64,000 nucleotides of DNA from an uncultured Rhodospirillales bacterium (GTDB taxonomy: Bacteria; Pseudomonadota; Alphaproteobacteria; Acetobacterales; Acetobacteraceae). How positions within the stretch are numbered: the stretch's first letter is position 1; each line of letters starts with the position of its first letter. Location of the stretch: NCBI GenBank assembly GCA_903924855.1, contig CAIYCW010000154.1, positions 18,428 through 82,427 on the forward strand. Reading direction: 5' to 3'. The notes beneath the pieces are model-generated. The model did no database searches. It had not been told where the DNA came from and was given only the letters and a program-made list of their open reading frames with translations. Shown piece after piece: positions 49,698 to 58,958 of this stretch. The translations under genes and the position numbers were made by a program.

Positions 49698-50096
49698 ATG
49701 CAAACCGATGAGTTCAAAACGGCTCCGGTGAGCCAAAGCGCGGCGGAGACCGATCAGCCGGGGATGGCGGTGGATCTGTTGCGCCGGGTGATTGTCGGCC
49801 TGGTGCGGCGCGAGGGGTTGGCGCTGTCCACCCAGCAATTCGGCGTGTTCATGGCCTGCTATATGTGCCCGGAGGCGGCGACGCTGCGGGGGCTGGTGCA
49901 GGAGTTGGATCTGCCGCGCGCCGTGGTGGCGCGGGCGCTGGACAAGCTGGCCGAGCTTGACCTGGTGCGGCGCGAGCCGGACCCGCGCGACAGCCGCAAC
50001 CAGTTCCTGCTGCACACCGAGATGGGCCGCAAGATGGTGACCGATCTGCACCAGATGACCGAGGCCGCCGCCAGCGATCTTGGCATCACCGAATGA
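49698..50096 (+). CDS. MarR-like winged-helix regulator
   Basis: 132 residues. A winged helix is visible: LSTQQFGVFMACYMCPEAAT, LRGLVQELDLPRAVVARALD, KLAELDLVRREPDPRDSRNQ and LLHTEMGRKMVTDLHQM, where the DPRDSRN wing is a MarR hallmark. It lacks much of the N-terminal dimerisation helix of full MarR proteins, being somewhat short. A strong ribosome-binding region (AGGGGAAGGG) precedes ATG 49698. It may control the divergent SDR gene; that is inference. Confidence 0.78.
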   Translation: MQTDEFKTAPVSQSAAETDQPGMAVDLLRRVIVGLVRREGLALSTQQFGVFMACYMCPEAATLRGLVQELDLPRAVVARALDKLAELDLVRREPDPRDSRNQFLLHTEMGRKMVTDLHQMTEAAASDLGITE

Positions 50097-50101
50097 GAGA
50101 T

Positions 50102-50131
50102 GGGCGACCGCGACCTGCGTCGCGGTCGCCC
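50102..50131. terminator. Terminator hairpin between MarR-like gene and glycosyltransferase
   Basis: GGGCGACCGCGAC (50102-50114), loop CTGC, GTCGCGGTCGCCC (50119-50131): a perfect 13-bp stem followed by TTGGGTTT. It lies between the converging stops at 50096 and 50152 and probably ends MarR-like gene transcription. Confidence 0.75.
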
Positions 50132-50151
50132 TTGGGTTTGGCGGGGCCTGA

Positions 50152-51192
50152 TCAGGCCTTTCGGTTGGCGATCAGTTTTTCATAGACGGCGACGTAGTCG
50201 GCCGCCATCCGGTGGGATGTGAAGCGGCGGTCGAACTGCGCGCGCACGCGGTCCCGGTCCAGCTCGTGCAGGCGGCCGCAGGCGGCGATCGCCTCCTCCA
50301 CATTGTCGACGATGAAGCCGGTGATGCCGTCATCCATCACCTCGGGCACCGAGCCGCGGCGCATGGCGATGACCGGGCAGCCGCAGGCCATGGCTTCGAT
50401 CATCACCAGGCCGAAGGGCTCGGGCCAGTCGATGGCGAACAGCAGCGCCTTGGCGCCGGAGAGGAAGGCGGGTTTCTGGGCGTCGTTGATCTCGCCGATG
50501 AATTCGACGCCGCCGGTCTTGAGCAGGGGGGCCACGTCGCGGTCGAAATATTCCTGGTCGGCCTTGTCGATCTTGGCGGCCACTTTCAGGGTGACGCCGC
50601 AGGCCTGGGCGATGCGGATGGCGCGCTCGATGCCTTTTTCCGGCGAGATGCGGCCGAGGAAGGCGAAATAGTCCCGCTCACCGGTCACCTTCTGCGGCGT
50701 GAGAAGGTTCTGCGGCATGCCGTGATAGACGGTGGCGGCCCAGCCGAGATCCGGCACCGGGGTGCGCTGGTTGTTGGAGATGGAGATCAGCGGCACGTTG
50801 GGGAACATGCGGTAGATGGCGGCGAATTCCGGCAGGTCGAGCCGTCCGTGCAGCGTGGTGAGGAAGGGCACGTTCTGGCGGGAGAACAGCGAGTTCGGCC
50901 AGTAATCGACGTGGAAATGCAGCACGTCGAACTGGTGGGCGCGCTGATAGACGTATTCCATCAGGATGGCGTAGGTGCTGACCCAGTCGCGGATGTCCGG
51001 ATCGAGGCGGATGGCCTGGGGCCAGACCGGTTCGAGCTTGGCGGAGGTTTCACTGTCTCCGCTGGCGAAGAGGGTGACGTCGTGGCCCATTTCGACCAGC
51101 GCCTCGGTGAGGGAATAGACCACGCGTTCGGTGCCGCCGTAGAGCTTGGGGGGGACGGCTTCGAACAGCGGGGCGATCTGGGCGATACGCAT
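50152..51192 (-). CDS. Glycosyltransferase family 4-like protein
   Basis: 346 residues, GT-B fold. N-terminal MRIAQIAPLFEAVPPKLYGG with TERVVYSLTEALVEMGHDVT, and the C-terminal nucleotide-sugar part FLGRISPEKGIERAIRIAQA, then the EX7E-like WPEPFGLVMIEAMACGCPVI and VPEVMDDGITGFIVDN. Related proteins are often annotated as cytoplasmic transferases using UDP- or GDP-sugars. I chose ATG 51192 from GAAGG spacing; ATG 51198 is in frame. Upstream lies orphan higA on the same strand. Confidence 0.85.
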   Translation of the reverse strand: MRIAQIAPLFEAVPPKLYGGTERVVYSLTEALVEMGHDVTLFASGDSETSAKLEPVWPQAIRLDPDIRDWVSTYAILMEYVYQRAHQFDVLHFHVDYWPNSLFSRQNVPFLTTLHGRLDLPEFAAIYRMFPNVPLISISNNQRTPVPDLGWAATVYHGMPQNLLTPQKVTGERDYFAFLGRISPEKGIERAIRIAQACGVTLKVAAKIDKADQEYFDRDVAPLLKTGGVEFIGEINDAQKPAFLSGAKALLFAIDWPEPFGLVMIEAMACGCPVIAMRRGSVPEVMDDGITGFIVDNVEEAIAACGRLHELDRDRVRAQFDRRFTSHRMAADYVAVYEKLIANRKA

Positions 51193-51292
51193 GGACATGG
51201 GCCTTCGTGTCGAGAGGATGACGGCTGCAGGCGTAGTGGCCGATTGTGGCGAGATAACGCAAGGGTTGGGGTGGATTTGCGGCCGCGCTGGA

Positions 51293-51595
51293 TCAGGTGG
51301 CGCGGGGTTGCACTTCGCGCTGGATGCGCTCGGCGGCTGAGCTCTCGGCCAGGGACAGATCATAGGCCAGCTGCAGGTTGAGCCAGAATTGCGGCGTGGT
51401 GCCGAAATAGCGGCTGAGGCGCAAGGCGGTGTCTGGCGTGACGGCGCGCGGCTGGGTTTGCGAGATGATCGAGGAGATCCGGTTTGGGGGTACGCACAAG
51501 GCGCGGGCCAGTGCATTGGCGCTGAGGCCGAACGGCAGCATGAATTCGGTGCGCAGGACCTCGCCGGGATGGGTGCGCAGGCGGTGGCTGGTCAT
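51293..51595 (-). CDS. higA: HigA-family antitoxin, without an intact partner toxin
   Basis: 100 residues, Xre/HigA fold: HPGEVLRTEFMLPFGLSANA, LARALCVPPNRISSIISQT and LRLSRYFGTTPQFWLNLQLAYDL are the HigA (VapI-like) signature. A complete higBA pair has higB directly upstream; here only a 13-codon reading beginning MIRSFRDRDT precedes it and overlaps its start (ATGA). It may persist as a transcription regulator. Confidence 0.88.
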   Translation of the reverse strand: MTSHRLRTHPGEVLRTEFMLPFGLSANALARALCVPPNRISSIISQTQPRAVTPDTALRLSRYFGTTPQFWLNLQLAYDLSLAESSAAERIQREVQPRAT

Positions 51596-51633
51596 GGGGC
51601 CCTCGTGTCGCGATCGCGGAAGGACCGGATCAT
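51592..51633 (-). pseudogene. higB: HigB toxin remnant (N-terminal stub)
   Basis: From ATG 51633 the frame reads MIRSFRDRDTRAP and stops at the TGA that overlaps the higA ATG. Intact HigB proteins start very similarly (MIRSFRDK-type) but run to about 90 residues. The remainder seems deleted, joining the first ten or so codons to the end of the gene. A TTGACG/TAGAAA pair (51671-51666 and 51648-51643, 17-bp spacing) gives a plausible promoter just upstream. The stub is short, so chance similarity is possible. Confidence 0.6.
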
Positions 51634-51802
51634 GATGTGCTCTTTCTAGTATGCGGTACGTAATACGTCAAGATGGTTTAAGCCGCGCGCCGTGCACGGC
51701 CCTGCCCGCTTTCTCCCATCCATCCTGAATTTTGCCGTAAAGCTCTCGCATCTGGTGCGGTAAACCCGAACACTCATTGCTCTGACCTGATAGGCCCATG
51801 CC

Positions 51803-53569
51803 ATGACCACGGCCGACCTGACCCGTTTTCGCCATCGTCCGATCGCGTTTCTGCGCCACTACGTGATGCGCAACCCGTGGGGTCATGCGGTGGTGCTGGC
51901 CTCGGTTGTGCTGGCGGTGATCGCCTCGGTCAGCACGCAGTACGGGATGAAGGCGCTGATCGATGCGGTCTCCAAGGGAGTTGGCGGCGGCGGGGATGTG
52001 TGGGGCGCGTTCTTTCTGCTGTGCGGGCTGATCACCGCGGACAATCTGCTGTGGCGGGTGGGGTGTGCGACGGCGGCCTATGCGTTCGTGAAAGTGACGG
52101 GCGAGGTGCGGCGCGATCTGTTCGCGCATCTGGCCGGGCACTCGCCGAGCTATTACGCCGAGCGGCTGCCGGGCACGTTGGCCGGGCGCATCACCTCCAC
52201 GGCGCAGGCGATGTTTCAAACCGAGAACGTGCTGAGCTGGAACGTGCTGCCGCCGTGTCTGGCCGTGGTAGTGGCGATCGCGCTGATCTCCACCGTGCAG
52301 CCGCTGATGGGGCTGTCGCTGGCCGGGATCTCGGCCAGCATGGCGGGCATCGTGTTCTGGCTCGCCAAGCGCGGAACACCGCTGCATCGCGATTATGCGG
52401 AGGAGGCGGCCGCCGTTGATGGCGAGCTGGTCGATGTGATCGGCAACATGGCGGTGGTGCGGGCGTTTGGTGCCCGTTTTCGCGAGCAGGACCGGTTTGC
52501 CGGCCGGATGGGCTTTGAGATGAAGGCGCGGCGGCGGTCGCTGCTGTATATGGAGAAGCTGCGGCTGATCCATGCGGTGATGACGGCGGTGGTCACAGCA
52601 GGGCTGCTGGGCTGGGGTATCGTGATGTGGCAGCGCGGCCAGGCGAGTGCCGGTGACATGGTGCTGATCTGCTCGCTGGGCTTCACCATTTTGCATGGCA
52701 CGCGCGATCTGGCGGTGGCGCTGGTGGATCTGACGCAGAACGTGGCGCGCATGGATGAGGCGCTGGGGGCCCTGCTGGTGGGCCATGAGCTGCCGGATCG
52801 GGAGAATGCGGGCACTCTTGCCGCCCACCACGGCGAGGTGGCGTTTCGTGACGTGACCTTCGCCTACAAGGGCCGGGCGCCGGTGCTGGATCATTTCAAC
52901 CTGACGATCAAGGCCGGGACACGGGTGGGTCTGGTGGGGGCGTCGGGTGCCGGCAAATCGACCGTGGTGGCGCTGTTGCAGCGGTTTCATGACATCCAGG
53001 GCGGGTATATCGACATCGATGGCCAGGATATCGCGCAGATGACGCAGCAGAGCCTGCGCGATGCGATGGCGATCGTGCCGCAGGACATCTCGCTGTTTCA
53101 TCGCTCGGTGCTGGAGAACATCCGCTATGCGCGGCCTGAGGCCTCGACCGAGGATGTGCTGCGGGCGGCCGGCATTGCGCGCTGCCGCGACTTCATCGAG
53201 GCGCTGCCGGAGGGGTTCGACACCATGGTGGGCGATCGGGGCGCCAAGCTGTCCGGCGGGCAGCGCCAGCGCCTGGCGATCGCGCGCGCCCTGCTGAAGG
53301 ATGCGCCGATCCTGCTGCTGGATGAGGCGACATCCGCGCTGGACAGTGAAAGCGAGACGGCGATCCAGCACGCGCTGGACAATCTGATGCAGGGGCGCAC
53401 GGTGATCGCGGTGGCGCATCGGCTGTCCACGCTGCGCAATTTCGACCGTATCGTGGTGATGGATCAGGGGCGGATCATCGATGACGGATCGCCCGATGAG
53501 CTGTCGCACCGGGCGGGTCCGTATCGCGATCTGCTGCGGGCCCAGCAGATGGAGCAGGCGGCGGTGTGA
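51803..53569 (+). CDS. ABC exporter, fused membrane and ATPase domains
   Basis: 588 residues: a six-helix transmembrane domain (about 1-320) and a nucleotide-binding domain with Walker A GASGAGKST (about 378-386), signature LSGGQRQRLAIARALL, Walker B ILLLDEATSALDS and H-loop VAVAHRLST. This is the MsbA/multidrug half-transporter layout. Substrate unknown. The glycosyltransferase nearby is on the other strand, so no link is shown. ATG 51803 matches the usual N-terminus. Confidence 0.9.
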   Translation: MTTADLTRFRHRPIAFLRHYVMRNPWGHAVVLASVVLAVIASVSTQYGMKALIDAVSKGVGGGGDVWGAFFLLCGLITADNLLWRVGCATAAYAFVKVTGEVRRDLFAHLAGHSPSYYAERLPGTLAGRITSTAQAMFQTENVLSWNVLPPCLAVVVAIALISTVQPLMGLSLAGISASMAGIVFWLAKRGTPLHRDYAEEAAAVDGELVDVIGNMAVVRAFGARFREQDRFAGRMGFEMKARRRSLLYMEKLRLIHAVMTAVVTAGLLGWGIVMWQRGQASAGDMVLICSLGFTILHGTRDLAVALVDLTQNVARMDEALGALLVGHELPDRENAGTLAAHHGEVAFRDVTFAYKGRAPVLDHFNLTIKAGTRVGLVGASGAGKSTVVALLQRFHDIQGGYIDIDGQDIAQMTQQSLRDAMAIVPQDISLFHRSVLENIRYARPEASTEDVLRAAGIARCRDFIEALPEGFDTMVGDRGAKLSGGQRQRLAIARALLKDAPILLLDEATSALDSESETAIQHALDNLMQGRTVIAVAHRLSTLRNFDRIVVMDQGRIIDDGSPDELSHRAGPYRDLLRAQQMEQAAV

Positions 53570-53752
53570 GCGTGCGGATCATCCGCGGGACGGTTCGATA
53601 CCAGTGCAGTATATCTCGCTGAAAATCGGTATGATCACTATGTGCGTGCCTCAGAAAATCCCATAGCATGTGAAGAGATGTCGCAGGACGCTGACAACAA
53701 GAGCGGGGAGCCTCGGTGACGATGTCAGACTGCACCTGATGCAAGACCAACC

Positions 53753-56700
53753 GTGACGCGCGAGTTGCCGGACCTTGCTGAAGCCCAGCTGCGATCCCTC
53801 AGGTCGCAGCCGCTGGGGCTTGGCCGGGCCGGGCTGATGGCGCTGGCCGCAGGCGTGGTGGTCTGGCTGATCCTGCTGATCGATCTGCTGATCCCGGACA
53901 CCGGCCTGCCCTCCGGTATGATCGGCCATGGCTTGCTGCTGGGTTTGTGCGTCGTTGTCTCGGTGATGGCGGCTTGCATCATTCGGTTGGAGCGGCAGCT
54001 TGCTGGCCGGACCACGATGGTGGAGATGCTGTCGAGCGTGCTCGACGGATTGCCGATCGAGATATGTCTCAAAAACGTCGAGCGCCGCTATGTCTGGTTC
54101 AACGCGATGTGGGCGAAGCGGCGCCCCGAAATTGCCGCGAAGATCCTGGGGCGCACACTGCCTGAGCTGGGCCTGGGCCGCTCGCATGCCGATGCGGTCG
54201 ATGCGCATGACAGCGAGGTCTTTGCGGCCGGTGTTGAAATCGGCCTACGCGACCAGATGATCCTCGATGAGCGATCCGCGATCCATCAGGTTGATTCGGT
54301 TACCAAATTTCCGGTTCGGGTGGGCGGCACGATCCGGTTTCTGGCGACGGTGGGCATTGATATCAAGTCGGTCCGCGAAGAGCAGCGCACGGCCGAGGAG
54401 AAGCGCCGGCAGTTGGAGGAGGTGCTCGACGCGGTTCCGGTGACGTTGCAGATCGTCGATCAGGATATGACGCTGCAATGGGCGAACAAGGCCTATTGTC
54501 GGATGCTGGGAAAGACGCCTTCCGAGGTGATCGGACAGCCGTTGAAGCAGGTGGCTGCCGGCCGGCTTGGGGTGGACCGGGCGATTGCCGCCAACCACGC
54601 GCTGCTGTCCACCGGGCAGGGTCAGGTGATCCTGGAACAGCATGTTGACGCGACGGATTGGCGGCCGGAGCGGTATCTGCATGTGATCAAGGCGGTGATC
54701 AGCGCGCAGGCCGGGTCTGGCGCGCATATCCTGACCATCGGCATCGACGTGACGGCGCAGCGCCGGGCCGAGATCGAGGCGGAGGCAGGACGGCGGCTGA
54801 TGGAGGGCATTCTGCGGCACGCGCCGCTGGCCATTCATGTGAAGGATGCCGAGCTGCGCTACCGCTGGGCGAACCAGGCGTTCAGCGACCTGGTCTACCG
54901 GCCGGTTGCAGGCCTGATCGGCCAGAAGCGCGAGCAGATCGTCACCAGCGATCAGGAGGCGGAGGACATCAAGTTCACCGATGAGCGGGACCGCCGCGTG
55001 CTGCAGACGCGCGAGCCGGTGAGCTACATCACCACCTGGCCACGCTACGGCAAGCCCAACGCCTTTATGGTGATCAAGGCGCCGATCATCGGCTCGGACG
55101 GGCTGGCCAGCCATGTTGTGACCTTTGTTGCCGACATCCAAGAGCGTGAGCAGCTGCGCGCCGAGGCGGAGGAGGCCCGGCTGCTGCTGCAGAGTGTGAT
55201 GGATGCGCTGCCGGTGATGATCGCGCTGAAGGATCGCGATCATCGTTATCGCTGGGTCAACCGCGAGTTCGAACGCCGCTGGGGCCGCCTGTCGTCCGAG
55301 GTGATCGGGCGCACCATGCAGGAATGCGGGGTTGCGCCGGATTTCGCGGATGTGGTGACGCAAAGCGAGATCGAGGTGCTGCAGACCGGGATCGAGCCGG
55401 CGGCGGTGATCCGCACCACCCCGAGTGAAGGGGCCGAGCCGGATATCTTCTCGGTGCGGCGGATGCCGCTGCGCGACACGCATGGGCAGATCTCGGGCAT
55501 TCTGTCGGTGGGTGTGGATGTGACGGCGACGAGCCGGCTGGCGCGTGACCTGAAGGTGCTGAACGAGGAGCTGGAAGACCGGGTGGCGGCGCGCACGCGC
55601 GATCTGGATCAGGCGAACACGCTGCTCCACACCGTCATCCGCAGTTCACCGGTGCCGATCTTCACCCATGATGCCGAGGGTCGCATCCTGGTGTGGAATC
55701 CGGCGATGAGCCGGCTTGTCGACCTGGCCGAGGCGGAGGTGATCGGCCAGCTTCTGCCGGTCTGGGCCAAGCCGAGGTTGCTGGCGCTGCAGGACATCGT
55801 CGATGAGACGCGCGGCGGGCGCGGCCTTGCCAACCGGGCGGTGCGGCTGGGGATGGGGCCGGGACTGCGCATGGATGTGCTGGTGAACGGCGCGCCGCTG
55901 CATGATCCGGACGGCACGTTGCGTGGCGGCGTGATCGTGCTGCTGGACGAGACCGAGCGCAGACGGGCGCTGGAGGCGGCGCAGACGGCGCGCAACAACC
56001 TGCTCGATGCGCTGGAGGGATCGCAGCACGCGATCGTGCTGTATGACAGCGAAGACCGGGTGGTGCTGTTCAACCAGCATTTCCGTGACGCCTATCGCGA
56101 GATTGACGAATTGATGCGGCCTGGCGTGACGTTCGAGGAGGGGTACCGGCTTGCCATTGAACGCGGTGTGGTGCTGATCCCTGAGGGGCAATCGGCTGAA
56201 GAGGCGATCGCCACACGTATGGCGCGACGCAGATCCGGTGTGGTGAGCCACCATGTGACCCGCCATGCGGATGGGCGCAGCTTCGAGGTGTGGGAGAACC
56301 GGGCGCGCAATGGCGGCATCATCACCATCGCGGTCGATATCACCGACAAGCTGGCGATCGAGGCGCAGCTGGTGCAGGCGCAGCGCATGGAGGCGGTGGG
56401 GCAGCTGACCGGCGGGCTTGCGCATGATTTCAACAATGTGCTGGCCAGCATCAACCTCAATCTCGATCTGATCCGTCTGCATCAGCCGGATATGGCGATG
56501 GTGACGCAGCTGGCGGATGCGGCGCAGGGTGCCGTGCAGATCGGGGCGGCGCTGACGCGGCGGCTGCTGGCCTTCGCCCGCCAGCAGAAGCTGCGGCCGG
56601 AGCCCACCGATCTGCAGGCGCTGGTGGCGGATCTGGCGCCGCTGCTGCGCAGCACGCTGGGCGAGGCGGTGACGCTTTCGATAGACACGGCGGTGCCATC

Positions 56701-57535
56701 GGCGATCGCGTTGATCGATCCTGGCCAATTGCAGACGGCCCTGCTCAACCTGGCGGCCAATGCGCGCGATGCGATGCTGGAGGGCGGGCAGTTCGCCATC
56801 ACGCTGGATGAGATGGAGCTTCTGGCGGATGATCCGGGCGTGGCGCCTGATCTGGCGGTTGCCTTGGCGCCCGGGCGGTATGTGACGGTTGCGGTGCGCG
56901 ATTCCGGCTGCGGAATGGCGCCCGACGTGCTGGGACGAGTGTTCGAGCCGTTGTTCTCGACCAAGCCACCCTCCGAGGGCAGTGGGCTGGGGCTGACGAT
57001 GGTGTTCGGCTTCGCCCGGCAATCGGGCGGGCATGTGCGGATCCGCAGCGAGGTGGGTCGTTTCACCGAGGTGACGCTGTTTCTGCCGCAGACCTCGGAC
57101 GAGGTGGCTGCGACCCTGGTGCCGGATGCGCTTGAAGCCCAGTCGCATCAGGGGGAGTTGATCCTGGTGGTGGAGGATGATCCGGCGGTGCGCACCGCGT
57201 TTGCGCAGATGCTGGGGCATCTGGGGTATCGGAGTGTGGTGGCGGAGGACGGGCCGCAGGCGCTGGCGCTTTTGGAGGCGCATGCGGAGATCGCGGCGAT
57301 GGTCTCCGACGTGGTGCTGCCGCGGGGGATGAACGGGTTCGACCTGGCGGGGCGGGCGCGCAAGCTGCGGCCGGATCTGGCGGTGCTGTTCGCCTCCGGC
57401 TTCACCGATCCGCAGCGTCTGGGCGAGCACACGCTGCCGGAGGGGGCGGTGCTGATGCCCAAGCCGTTCGGCATGGCTGAGCTGGAGCGGCAGTTGCTGG
57501 GCTGCCTGGCGCGGCGGGTTGCGCGCGGCGGGTGA
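53753..57535 (+). CDS. Hybrid histidine kinase with six PAS domains and a receiver
   Basis: 1260 residues. Two N-terminal membrane helices (about 25-45 and 58-78) come first. Six PAS domains follow, beginning near 97, 222, 348, 475, 622 and 755 (segments such as LDAVPVTLQIVDQDMTLQWA, LRHAPLAIHVKDAELRYRWA and MDALPVMIALKDRDHRYRWV). Next are a HisKA domain with His891 in LTGGLAHDFNNVLASI, a HATPase domain (LLNLAANARDAMLEGG, GRVFEPLFSTKPPSEGSGLG) and a C-terminal receiver with Asp1186 in AMVSDVVLPRG. Start is a GTG at 53753. No cognate regulator or output gene is adjacent. The ligand is unknown. Confidence 0.9.
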   Translation: MTRELPDLAEAQLRSLRSQPLGLGRAGLMALAAGVVVWLILLIDLLIPDTGLPSGMIGHGLLLGLCVVVSVMAACIIRLERQLAGRTTMVEMLSSVLDGLPIEICLKNVERRYVWFNAMWAKRRPEIAAKILGRTLPELGLGRSHADAVDAHDSEVFAAGVEIGLRDQMILDERSAIHQVDSVTKFPVRVGGTIRFLATVGIDIKSVREEQRTAEEKRRQLEEVLDAVPVTLQIVDQDMTLQWANKAYCRMLGKTPSEVIGQPLKQVAAGRLGVDRAIAANHALLSTGQGQVILEQHVDATDWRPERYLHVIKAVISAQAGSGAHILTIGIDVTAQRRAEIEAEAGRRLMEGILRHAPLAIHVKDAELRYRWANQAFSDLVYRPVAGLIGQKREQIVTSDQEAEDIKFTDERDRRVLQTREPVSYITTWPRYGKPNAFMVIKAPIIGSDGLASHVVTFVADIQEREQLRAEAEEARLLLQSVMDALPVMIALKDRDHRYRWVNREFERRWGRLSSEVIGRTMQECGVAPDFADVVTQSEIEVLQTGIEPAAVIRTTPSEGAEPDIFSVRRMPLRDTHGQISGILSVGVDVTATSRLARDLKVLNEELEDRVAARTRDLDQANTLLHTVIRSSPVPIFTHDAEGRILVWNPAMSRLVDLAEAEVIGQLLPVWAKPRLLALQDIVDETRGGRGLANRAVRLGMGPGLRMDVLVNGAPLHDPDGTLRGGVIVLLDETERRRALEAAQTARNNLLDALEGSQHAIVLYDSEDRVVLFNQHFRDAYREIDELMRPGVTFEEGYRLAIERGVVLIPEGQSAEEAIATRMARRRSGVVSHHVTRHADGRSFEVWENRARNGGIITIAVDITDKLAIEAQLVQAQRMEAVGQLTGGLAHDFNNVLASINLNLDLIRLHQPDMAMVTQLADAAQGAVQIGAALTRRLLAFARQQKLRPEPTDLQALVADLAPLLRSTLGEAVTLSIDTAVPSAIALIDPGQLQTALLNLAANARDAMLEGGQFAITLDEMELLADDPGVAPDLAVALAPGRYVTVAVRDSGCGMAPDVLGRVFEPLFSTKPPSEGSGLGLTMVFGFARQSGGHVRIRSEVGRFTEVTLFLPQTSDEVAATLVPDALEAQSHQGELILVVEDDPAVRTAFAQMLGHLGYRSVVAEDGPQALALLEAHAEIAAMVSDVVLPRGMNGFDLAGRARKLRPDLAVLFASGFTDPQRLGEHTLPEGAVLMPKPFGMAELERQLLGCLARRVARGG

Positions 57536-57605
57536 TGGGGGCGCAGGCGCGAGGGGGCGGCGGCTTTGCGTCTGCCACACTGGGCAGGTGGCGTCCGCGG
57601 TTCGG

Positions 57606-57635
57606 TGGATTGCTTCGCTGCGCTCGCAATGACGG
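57606..57635 (+). repeat. Dispersed ATTGC...GCAAT palindromic repeat, family C
   Basis: TGGATTGCTTCGCTGC then GCTCGCAATGACGG. ATTGC/GCAAT and the inner CGC/GCG pair. It lies between the histidine kinase and the LLM gene; the same unit occurs at 58898, at the other end of the LLM gene. Confidence 0.65.
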
Positions 57636-57712
57636 AAACTCGGGCGATGACGGAAGCGGGGGCTTTGACGTGGTCTGCACCCGCCCTGTGTGGGGCGGGT
57701 GACGGGTTTCCG

Positions 57713-58801
57713 CTACGCCGTGGCCAGCGGGCGGAGTTTGGGGCGGACCTGTTCGGCGAGCAGGACCATCGAGCGGCGGGCCAGGGCCGGATCGGCCCAG
57801 TCATGGCCGGCATAGAGCAGGGTTCCGAATTCGCCGACTTCGGCGCGGAACGCCTCGATCTGGTCGGCCACCTGGCTGGGCGTGCCGCAGATCACCAGAT
57901 CTTCCAGCACGCCATCGACGGTGACGGTGTCGTCCGGGGCGGTGCGGTCCTTTTTGAACAGCTCGGCGCGGCCGGCCTTTTTCATCTTCTGCACCAGCTG
58001 GCTGAAATAGAAGCGATAGGGGCTGTTCGGGCCCATGGCGTAGGCGCGCGCGGTGGCTTCGTCGTCGGCCACGAAGATGCTTTTGGCGACGCGCCAGTTG
58101 GCGGGGTCGGCCGGGCGGTTGCCCATGGCGCAGCCCTCGGCGTAGCTCGGCCAGTGGGTTGCGACCCATTTCGGCATCAGGAAGTTGGCCGAGATCGGGT
58201 CCCAGCCGCGGGCGGCGGCGAGCGCCACGCCCTTGGAATAGGGGGCGACGACGGTGCCGACGATGGGCGGATGCGGGCGCTGCAGCGGCTTGGGGAGCAC
58301 GCCCTGGCCGATCTCCGGCAGCATGGTGCGCTCGGTGCTGACCTGCCAGTATTTGCCGCGGATGTTGTAGGGCGGCTCGGAGCGCCAGATCTCCAGCACC
58401 TGTTCGATGCATTCGACGAACATCTCCATGCGGTTCTGGTCGAGCGTGCCGAAGGCTTCGGCGTCTGACGGAAGGCCGCCGGGGGAGATGCCGAAGATGA
58501 AGCGGCCATCGAGCATGTGGTCCAGCATGGCGATTTCGGCGGCGACCCGGGCGGGGTGGGTGTTGGGCAGGTTCACCGTGCCGGTGCCGAGCTTCATCTG
58601 CTTGATGCGCCCGACCAGGGAGGCGAGGAAGACGACGCAGGAGGTGATGTTCTCGGCCGCATCCGTGCTGTGCTCGCCGCAATAGGCCTCGGTGAAGCCG
58701 AGTTCGTCGGCCAGCATGAAGGCTTCGCGGTCTTCGGCGAGCGACAGTCGCCAATCCTTGGTGAGCGGGTGGATCGGCATGGTGAAGAAGCCGAGATTCA
58801 T
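57713..58801 (-). CDS. LLM-class flavin-dependent oxidoreductase (luciferase-like)
   Basis: 362 residues, bacterial luciferase-like TIM barrel: MNLGFFTMPIHPLTKDWRLS, DELGFTEAYCGEHSTDAAEN, MKLGTGTVNLPNTHPARVAA, MLDHMLDGRFIFGISPGGLP and the C-terminal VICGTPSQVADQIEAFRAEV. These use reduced FMN and oxygen or F420; the FMN-type is more likely in this lineage. Substrate unknown. ATG 58801 is the family-type start. It is flanked by family C repeats. Confidence 0.88.
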   Translation of the reverse strand: MNLGFFTMPIHPLTKDWRLSLAEDREAFMLADELGFTEAYCGEHSTDAAENITSCVVFLASLVGRIKQMKLGTGTVNLPNTHPARVAAEIAMLDHMLDGRFIFGISPGGLPSDAEAFGTLDQNRMEMFVECIEQVLEIWRSEPPYNIRGKYWQVSTERTMLPEIGQGVLPKPLQRPHPPIVGTVVAPYSKGVALAAARGWDPISANFLMPKWVATHWPSYAEGCAMGNRPADPANWRVAKSIFVADDEATARAYAMGPNSPYRFYFSQLVQKMKKAGRAELFKKDRTAPDDTVTVDGVLEDLVICGTPSQVADQIEAFRAEVGEFGTLLYAGHDWADPALARRSMVLLAEQVRPKLRPLATA

Positions 58802-58897
58802 GGGTTTGTCCCCGGTCTGATTGTTGGTGTTTGTGGGCGGGTTCTGGTGGCAGGTTGCTTGGTTGTGCGCTGGAGGACGGCTTGGGCTGCGGTTCAG

Positions 58898-58926
58898 TGG
58901 ATTGCTTCGCTGCGCTCGCAATGACG
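58898..58926 (+). repeat. Dispersed ATTGC...GCAAT palindromic repeat, family C
   Basis: TGGATTGCTTCGCTGC then GCTCGCAATGACG, nearly identical to the copy at 57606. It lies in the gap between the LLM gene and the dehydrogenase-HbpS fusion gene. Confidence 0.65.
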
Positions 58927-58958
58927 CAAAGGCGGCTTTGTCTGGCTGAGGCGCATGG

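Noticed and set aside
53570..53752. Small RNA or regulatory RNA between the ABC exporter and the histidine kinase
   Set aside because: Only a short GCGGATcATCCGC palindrome (53576-53588) is visible, with no T-run or clear promoter; not enough support.
55646..57580. Minus-strand open frame of 644 codons opposite the histidine kinase
   Set aside because: Shadow of the kinase; Arg/Gln/His-rich, no family resemblance.
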